The translations under genes and the position numbers were made by a program. Below, in pieces: positions 6,217 to 11,080 of a stretch of DNA of 11,080 nucleotides. Source of the DNA: Quisquiliibacterium sp. (GTDB taxonomy: Bacteria; Pseudomonadota; Gammaproteobacteria; Burkholderiales; Burkholderiaceae_E); contig JALRBB010000329.1 of NCBI GenBank assembly GCA_023257915.1, forward strand, positions 1 to 11,080. Reading direction: 5' to 3'. Numbering within the stretch: position 1 is the first letter of the stretch; each line of letters begins with the position of its first letter. A model generated the notes under the pieces. That model was not told the DNA's origin, did not search any database, and was given only the letters and a program-made list of their open reading frames with translations.

Positions 6217-6310
6217 ACGGGTCTTGCGGCCCGGTGCGCCGCGTTCGTCGCGGACCGCATCGCGCTCCAGCCTCTCGCCCCCTGCCATCGCCCATGAAGG
6301 AGCGCCGATG
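6208..6310 (+). promoter_or_regulatory. Riboswitch expression platform: proposed Shine-Dalgarno sequestering switch
   Basis: CGCTCC (6263-6268) is complementary to GGAGCG (6299-6304), which contains the Shine-Dalgarno of the receptor gene. Adjacent CATCG (6258-6262) is complementary to CGATG (6306-6310), which contains the start codon; one base, C6305, bulges. This 11-bp stem would block initiation. The same CGCTCC can pair with the P1 3' strand AGCG (6212-6215), extended by GG (6209-6210) across a bulged A. TPP binding holds P1 closed and would free CGCTCC to block the start. No T-run follows any hairpin here, so termination control looks unlikely. Base pairing is read directly; the mechanism is inferred. 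Confidence 0.55.
6297..6302 (+). promoter_or_regulatory. Shine-Dalgarno that fixes the TonB receptor start
   Basis: AAGGAG lies 5 nt before the ATG at 6308. The codons after this ATG give an ordinary signal peptide. The reading frame is open further upstream to 5921 by chance, across the kinase gene and riboswitch, but those starts lack this context. Confidence 0.85.
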
Positions 6311-8509
6311 GCAATCAATGACCAGACTTTTCCCGCGACGACGGCTATCGGCCGTGCGCTGATCACGGCGTTTGCTGCTTGTGCGGCGCTGTCGTTCGGC
6401 TTACCGGTCCAGGCGCAGTCGACCTTGCCGGAGGTGCGTGTGCAGGCCGGTGGGTCGGAACCCGCCCGCGTCAGGGCAGTGATCGGGGGCGTCGGCGATC
6501 AGCCGGTCGCGACCACGCCGCAGTCCGTGAGCTTGATCCGAACCGAGACGATGCGCGACCTTGGCGCAAATAGCCTGTCGTCGGCGATCCGCAGCGAAAC
6601 TTCGGCGGGCGATTCGTACAACACGCTGGGATATGTCGAAACACTTCAGGTACGTGGCTTCACGCTCGACAATGCGCTGAACTACCGGCGCGACGGTCTG
6701 ATGATCTCGAACCATGCGCCGATGGCGTTCGAGAACAAGGAGGGCCTGGAGATCCTGAAAGGGGTGTCGGGGCTGCAAAGCGGCGTCAGCGCGCCGGGCG
6801 GCATGATCAATTCCGTGCTCAAACGGCCGACCGAGACGACGCTGCGCGAGGTCAATTTCGGCCTGTCCGAGCGTGGCACGACGCTGCTGCACGGTGACTT
6901 CGGCGGTCGTGTCGGCCCTGACGCACGGCTCGGGTACCGGATTAACCTGGCCGGTGAAGAGCGCCGGCCCGAGGTGCGAAATGCGCCGGGCAAGCGCAGT
7001 TTCCTGAGTGGCTTCTTCGATTTTCGTTTGCCCAACAACGCGCTGCTCGAGGCCGAGTTCGAGCACAGCCGGGTTCGGCAGCGCAGCGTTCCCGGCTTCG
7101 GCTTGCTGGATGTTGACGGTGACGGGATGGCCGAGACGCTTCCCGGCGCGATCGATCCGCGCATCAATCTGAACGACCAGGCCTGGTCGCAACCGTTCGA
7201 GAGCACCAACAATATCGGATCGCTGCGATTCCAGCAGGCATTCGCGACCAGCTGGTTCTACGGGCTTCGCTCTGGTGCCCAGAATATCCGCACCAACGAT
7301 CGCACTGCCTTTCCGGACGGTTGCAGCAGTGGTCCGAACTATCTGTATCCGGGCTTTTGCGGCAACTACGATGTCGACATCTATGACTACCGCAGCGACA
7401 ACGAGCGTCGCAACACCCGCACCGCCGAAGCCTTTGTGCGCGGTGATCTGCTGACCGGAGCCGTCAAGCATCATTTGTCGGCCGGTTTCGTGCGGACCCG
7501 GTACGAGGAGCGTTTCGAGCCGCTGCAGGCCTACAACTGGGTCGGCATTGACAACGTATTCAACCGGCAGGCATTGCCTGGCGACGGTACGCCGTCGTCC
7601 TTGAACACCTTGCGCGATGCTCGCACCGGCGAGATGTATCTGACCGATGCGATGTCGATGGGACCGTTTTCGTTGTGGTTCGGGCTGCGTCATACCCAGC
7701 TGAGCCGGTCCAGCGAGCGCACCGATGGCAGCCAGGCGCAAAACTACGATCAGAGCTTCACGACTCCCTGGGGGGCGATCGGCTACAAGCCCTGGAAAGG
7801 CGGTTTCACCTACCTGTCCGCCGGTCGCGGTGTCGAGAGCGAGGTGGTGCCGAACCAGCCGGCGTATTTCACGAACTACGGTGCTGTGCTGCCCGCGCTG
7901 CGCAGCCGTCAGGTCGAACTTGGCTACAAGCAGGTGTTGCCCGGTGCCGGGCTGGCGAGCGTGGCGCTGTTCGACATCCACAAGCCGTTCAGCGACGACA
8001 TCGCGCAGCCCGACGGCACGATGCTGCGGGTTGCCGACGGGCGAGAGGCGCGGCATCGCGGTCTTGAGATGGCGTGGACCGGCCGTCCGACGCGCTCGCT
8101 GGCACTGAGCGCACAGGCCACCCTGATCGATGCCGAACTGACCCGGGCCCTGGATCCGGCGCAGGTGGGCAAGCGGGCGACCAACGTCGCTCCGCTGGCT
8201 GCCAGTGTGCAGGCCGCCTGGCAGATCGCCGCGATCGATGGGCTGACCTGGATCAATCGGGCCAGCTACGCCGGCCGCAAGGCAGTGACTCGCGACAATT
8301 CGATCGAGCTGCCCGCCTACTGGCAGATGGATACCGCGTTCGTGCTGCGCCAACGCACTGCCTCGGGCAGGCTGACCTGGCGCTTTGGCATCGACAACCT
8401 GTTCGATCGGCGTTATTGGCGCGATGCGCCCACCCAGTACTGGGGTGGCGTCTATCTGTTCCCGGGCATGCCGCGCACCGCGCGCGCGACCGTGCAGTAT
8501 TCCTTCTAG
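6308..8509 (+). CDS. TonB-dependent outer-membrane receptor, probable thiamine (or thiamine-compound) uptake
   Basis: A 733-residue TonB-dependent receptor. Residues 1-36 form a signal peptide (hydrophobic core 17-33, cleavage likely after VQA36). 'LPEVRVQAG' (40-48) sits where a TonB box would be. The plug spans about 65-175, with 'QPVATTPQSVSLIRTE', 'ETLQVRGF' and 'EGLEILKGVSGLQSGVSAPGGMIN'. The remaining 550 residues form the beta-barrel, ending in the terminal aromatic of 'TARATVQYSF', a usual outer-membrane assembly signal. A two-cysteine loop (PDGCSSGPNYLYPGFCGNY) may hold an extracellular disulfide. By sequence it resembles siderophore-type receptors, so automatic annotation may call it a siderophore receptor. 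The TPP riboswitch in its leader points instead to thiamine or a derivative, a regulation known for OMR1-type receptors. It is expected to be repressed when TPP is plentiful. The PnuC-family transporter upstream would complete the route across the inner membrane. Confidence 0.92.
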   Translation: MAINDQTFPATTAIGRALITAFAACAALSFGLPVQAQSTLPEVRVQAGGSEPARVRAVIGGVGDQPVATTPQSVSLIRTETMRDLGANSLSSAIRSETSAGDSYNTLGYVETLQVRGFTLDNALNYRRDGLMISNHAPMAFENKEGLEILKGVSGLQSGVSAPGGMINSVLKRPTETTLREVNFGLSERGTTLLHGDFGGRVGPDARLGYRINLAGEERRPEVRNAPGKRSFLSGFFDFRLPNNALLEAEFEHSRVRQRSVPGFGLLDVDGDGMAETLPGAIDPRINLNDQAWSQPFESTNNIGSLRFQQAFATSWFYGLRSGAQNIRTNDRTAFPDGCSSGPNYLYPGFCGNYDVDIYDYRSDNERRNTRTAEAFVRGDLLTGAVKHHLSAGFVRTRYEERFEPLQAYNWVGIDNVFNRQALPGDGTPSSLNTLRDARTGEMYLTDAMSMGPFSLWFGLRHTQLSRSSERTDGSQAQNYDQSFTTPWGAIGYKPWKGGFTYLSAGRGVESEVVPNQPAYFTNYGAVLPALRSRQVELGYKQVLPGAGLASVALFDIHKPFSDDIAQPDGTMLRVADGREARHRGLEMAWTGRPTRSLALSAQATLIDAELTRALDPAQVGKRATNVAPLAASVQAAWQIAAIDGLTWINRASYAGRKAVTRDNSIELPAYWQMDTAFVLRQRTASGRLTWRFGIDNLFDRRYWRDAPTQYWGGVYLFPGMPRTARATVQYSF

Positions 8510-8556
8510 TGCGCTAGTCTTTCGCTCCTGGGCAACCTGGTTGGCAAAGGACTGCG

Positions 8557-10005
8557 ATGGATCTGTCGGAACTGAAGGGTTACACCGATCGCAAGTGGGA
8601 CGAGGATCTCATCCCGCGACTGGTTGATTACGTGAAGGTGCCGGCCAAGTCGCCGGCCTTCGATGCGAGCTGGGCTGCGCACGGCCACCTGGACGCAGTC
8701 GTTCACACCGCGCGACTGTGGTGCGCAGCGCAGCGCATCGAGGGCATGCAACTGGAGATCGTGCATATCGACGGTCGCACGCCATGCCTGTTTTTCGACA
8801 TTCCGGCCACTGGTGGGCTCGGCGACGATCGCACCGTGATGTTCTACGGGCATCTGGACAAGCAGCCTGAGATGACCGGCTGGCGTGATGATCTTGGGCC
8901 CTGGAAGCCGGTCATCGAAGACGGTCTGCTGTATGGCCGCGGCAGCGCCGACGATGGCTACGCGGTCTATGCTGCGCTGACCATTGTGCAGGCGCTCGAT
9001 GCGCAGTCGGTGGCCAGGCCGCGCTGTGTAGGGCTGATCGAGACGTGTGAGGAGAGCGGCAGTCCGGACCTGACTGCCTACCTGGAACTGCTCGCGCCCC
9101 GCCTCGGACAGGTGCAACTGGTGGTCGGGCTGGATTCGGGTTGCGGCAATTACGACCAGTTGTGGGTGACGACTTCGTTGCGCGGGCTGGTCGGCGGTGT
9201 GTTGACCGTGGAAATCCTCGACGAGGGAGTGCACTCGGGTAACGCCAGCGGCATCGTGCCGTCTTCGTTCCGGATCGCGCGCCAGTTGCTCAGTCGCATC
9301 GACGACGCCCGCACCGGTGAGGTGCTGCTTCCTGAATTGCATGCCCGCCTGCCTGATGAGCGGATCGAGCAGGCACGGGCCGCGGCCGACATTCTGGGCG
9401 AACAAGTCTGGCGGCAATTTCCCTGGGTTGGCTGCTCGCACGGTCCGAACGAGGCCGCCGGACCGATGCATTCGATGCCGACCACGACCGATCCGCTCGA
9501 GGGCATCCTGAACCGCACCTGGCGTCCCGCGCTGTCGGTGACCGGAGCGGCCGGATTTCCGGGCGTCGATTCGGCTGGCAACGTGCTGAGGCCGCGCTCG
9601 ATTTTCAAGCTGAGCATGCGGATTCCGCCCACGGTCGATGCGGACGAGGCCACGCGGGCGATGAAGCGTGCGCTCGAGGATGATCCTCCCTACCAGGCCA
9701 GGGTGAGCTTTGCGCCCGATCATGGCGCCACCGGCTGGAATGCGCCGCAGACCGCGCCCTGGCTGGCTCGGGCGTTGAATTCCGCCTCGGAGCAATGCTA
9801 CGGCCGTCCGGCCGCCTGGATGGGCGAGGGCGGCACGATCCCGTTCATGAACATGCTTGGCGAACGCTTTCCGCAAGCGCAGTTCCTGATCACTGGCGTG
9901 CTGGGGCCGAAGTCGAATGCGCATGGCCCGAACGAGTTTCTGCACATCGGGTATGCGAAACGGCTGACGCAGGCGGTTGCGCTGGTCGTCGCGGCGGTGC
10001 GCTGA
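8557..10005 (+). CDS. M20-family zinc metallopeptidase (dipeptidase-like)
   Basis: A 482-residue member of the M20 (ArgE/DapE/CPG2/carnosinase) hydrolases, which cleave amide bonds of dipeptides and acyl-amino acids with two zinc ions. Expected residues are visible: H99 and D101 in GHLD; bridging D132 in GRGSADDG; general base E165 and metal-binding E166 in ETCEESGS; D193 in GLDSG; H227 in the lid-domain HSG; and H456 in AHGPNE. No signal peptide is seen, so it is probably cytoplasmic. Start ATG 8557 has AAAGGA 5 nt upstream. The gene follows the receptor by 47 nt on the same strand with no terminator between, so it may share the riboswitch-controlled transcript. Since the proposed switch is translational and local to the receptor, its own translation need not respond to TPP. 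The exact substrate cannot be read from sequence. Confidence 0.92.
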   Translation: MDLSELKGYTDRKWDEDLIPRLVDYVKVPAKSPAFDASWAAHGHLDAVVHTARLWCAAQRIEGMQLEIVHIDGRTPCLFFDIPATGGLGDDRTVMFYGHLDKQPEMTGWRDDLGPWKPVIEDGLLYGRGSADDGYAVYAALTIVQALDAQSVARPRCVGLIETCEESGSPDLTAYLELLAPRLGQVQLVVGLDSGCGNYDQLWVTTSLRGLVGGVLTVEILDEGVHSGNASGIVPSSFRIARQLLSRIDDARTGEVLLPELHARLPDERIEQARAAADILGEQVWRQFPWVGCSHGPNEAAGPMHSMPTTTDPLEGILNRTWRPALSVTGAAGFPGVDSAGNVLRPRSIFKLSMRIPPTVDADEATRAMKRALEDDPPYQARVSFAPDHGATGWNAPQTAPWLARALNSASEQCYGRPAAWMGEGGTIPFMNMLGERFPQAQFLITGVLGPKSNAHGPNEFLHIGYAKRLTQAVALVVAAVR

Positions 10006-10031
10006 TTTAGTGGGCTTTTTCCGGACGTGGG

Positions 10032-10559
10032 TCAGCCGCCAAATAGGATGCCGGCGACCCCGCCGGCTGCGATCAGCCACAGCGGATTGAGCTTGGTGCG
10101 CACCGTGATGATGGCGACCGCCAGTGAGGTGAGCATCAGCACCGGATTGCTCAGGTTTGGCTCGGCCAGCACCCAAGCGGTTGCGAGCAGTAGCCCGATT
10201 GTGATCGGGATCATGCCGGCGCGAAACGCGCGCACCAGCGGCATTTCGGCGCGGTGATTCGCCCAGCGATGGGCATGCAGGGCGAGAATCGACGCCGGCA
10301 GCATGATGCCAATTGTGGTGGCTAGCGCACCGAGCGGGCCGGCCGCGTTCCAGCCAATCAGGGTGACGAATAGGATGTTCGGGCCGGGCGCGGCTTGAGC
10401 CAGTGCGATCGAGGACGTGAATTCGTAGTCGGTCAGCCAGCTGCGCTCATCGACGACGAAACGGTGCATTTCCGGCACCAGCGTGATCGCACCGCCGACC
10501 GCCATCAGTGACAAGGTCATAAACCGCAGGAACAACTCGAGAAGGTCGGTGGCGCTCAT
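10032..10559 (-). CDS. Chromate transporter, short-chain ChrA family (second gene of pair)
   Basis: A 175-residue inner-membrane protein with one CHR domain and about five or six hydrophobic helices. Family motifs are 'AVGGAITLVPEM' (20-31) and 'AQAAPGPN' (54-61). Paired short ChrA proteins act together, probably as heterodimers, and long ChrA proteins correspond to the two halves fused. The known role is chromate efflux, although many members are unproven. The start is chosen at ATG 10559: it overlaps the stop of the preceding gene in an ATGA, the typical arrangement for these pairs, and begins with the family's amphipathic helix 'LLELFLRF'. A longer reading from 10667 would add 36 non-family residues inside the other gene. 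Convergent with the M20 gene, 26 bp apart. Confidence 0.9.
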   Translation of the reverse strand: MSATDLLELFLRFMTLSLMAVGGAITLVPEMHRFVVDERSWLTDYEFTSSIALAQAAPGPNILFVTLIGWNAAGPLGALATTIGIMLPASILALHAHRWANHRAEMPLVRAFRAGMIPITIGLLLATAWVLAEPNLSNPVLMLTSLAVAIITVRTKLNPLWLIAAGGVAGILFGG

Positions 10560-11080
10560 CGGCGATGCTCCTTGCGCCAGACCAGCGCGACCGACAGCGC
10601 GCCAAGTCCCAGCATCACCCAGACCAGCGGCCAGCGCATCAGTCCGACCAGCACAAACGTGGTGCACAGCATCAGCCAGCCGATCTGGTCCGGCATGCGG
10701 GACTGCAGGGCTTTCAATGCGACCGCGGCAATCAAACCGGCGCTGACTGCACCCATGCCGCGCAGCGCGGCGGCAACCTGTGGCTGATCCGCAAAACCGG
10801 CATACAGCAACGCCAGCGCAAGGACGATCGCCAGCGGTGCGGTAAACATGCCGGCGTACGCGGCGAGTGCGCCGCGCAGCCCGAAGAAGCGATCCCCGAT
10901 CATCAGGGCCAGGTTGCCTATGTTTGGCCCGGGCAGCACCTGGGCAAGCGACAGCAGTTCGACGAACTGGCCGTTCGTGAGCCAGCGCTCCTCTTCGACC
11001 AGGGTGCGCTGTGCGAGCGGTAACACACCGCCGAAGCCGCGCAGCGCGAAACCAAAGCCCTGAAGCTTAAAAACGGTCTC
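10556..11080 (-). CDS. Chromate transporter, short-chain ChrA family (first gene of pair), 5' end outside window
   Basis: 174 residues are visible and the frame stays open to the window edge. Motifs match the CHR family: 'GFGGVLPLAQ' (visible residues 15-24), 'WLTNGQFVELLSLAQVLPGPN' region (33-53), then 'GLRGALAAYAGMF' and several membrane helices. The GTG at 11024-11026 falls inside the conserved glycine motif, so it is not the true start. The first few visible residues (ETVFKLQ) are not strongly family-like, and the start codon should lie slightly beyond base 11080. The TGA stop overlaps the ATG of the partner gene by 4 bp, implying translational coupling and co-expression of the two subunits. 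Confidence 0.88.
   Translation of the reverse strand, partial: ETVFKLQGFGFALRGFGGVLPLAQRTLVEEERWLTNGQFVELLSLAQVLPGPNIGNLALMIGDRFFGLRGALAAYAGMFTAPLAIVLALALLYAGFADQPQVAAALRGMGAVSAGLIAAVALKALQSRMPDQIGWLMLCTTFVLVGLMRWPLVWVMLGLGALSVALVWRKEHRR

Noticed and set aside
5921..6307. In-frame upstream extension of the TonB receptor reading frame
   Set aside because: It overlaps the kinase gene and the riboswitch; the ATG at 6308 has AAGGAG at 5 nt and begins a proper signal peptide.
6401..8353. 650-residue open frame antisense to the TonB receptor
   Set aside because: A shadow frame of a high-GC gene; composition is low-complexity and no family is recognisable.
10003..10031. Possible terminator between the convergent M20 and ChrA genes (GGGCTTTTT at 10012-10020)
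   Set aside because: There is a short T-run but I could not find a convincing stem just before it.
8506..10176. 556-residue open frame antisense to the M20 peptidase
   Set aside because: A shadow frame with Arg/His/Gln-rich composition and no domain; the plus-strand gene has a full set of M20 catalytic residues.
10560..10667. 36-residue N-terminal extension of the second ChrA gene
   Set aside because: The added residues are unlike the family and lie inside the partner gene; the ATGA overlap start at 10559 fits the family N-terminus.

Overview
The window is GC-rich DNA, roughly 62-66% over most genes by eye. Its gene set points to a Gram-negative proteobacterium: a TonB-dependent outer-membrane receptor, a hybrid GGDEF-EAL protein, a paired short ChrA system and a TPP riboswitch. 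Beta- or gammaproteobacteria are most likely; I cannot place it more precisely from sequence alone.

Layout. (1) 19-777 (-): the N-terminal half of an acyl-CoA synthetase whose family similarity stops abruptly about 48 bases from the window edge. (2) 946-1135: a candidate stable-RNA promoter, tRNA-Leu(CAA) and a strong terminator hairpin. (3) 1255-2898 (-): a membrane-anchored FMN-binding glutamate-synthase-family protein with clearly lower GC than its surroundings, ending in its own terminator. (4) 2977-4839 (-): a membrane GGDEF-EAL cyclic-di-GMP protein with an EGL variant of the EAL motif. (5) 4890-10005 (+): a vitamin-uptake block consisting of a PnuC-family transporter, a NadR-like P-loop kinase, a TPP riboswitch with its own promoter, and a TonB-dependent receptor, followed by an M20 metallopeptidase. 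(6) 10032-11080 (-): two overlapping short chromate-transporter (ChrA) genes, the first cut by the window edge.

The most interesting part is 4890-8509. PnuC and a NadR-like kinase would normally suggest nicotinamide riboside uptake. A TPP riboswitch directly upstream of the TonB receptor instead suggests thiamine, which would make the inner-membrane protein PnuT-like and the kinase a candidate thiamine-salvage kinase. A TATAAT box at the end of the kinase gene starts the riboswitch transcript a few bases before its P1 stem. The leader holds a readable translational switch: an anti-Shine-Dalgarno strand can pair either with the 3' strand of P1 (ON) or with the ribosome-binding site and start codon of the receptor gene (OFF). 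No classic defence system, CRISPR array, prophage or complete insertion sequence is visible.
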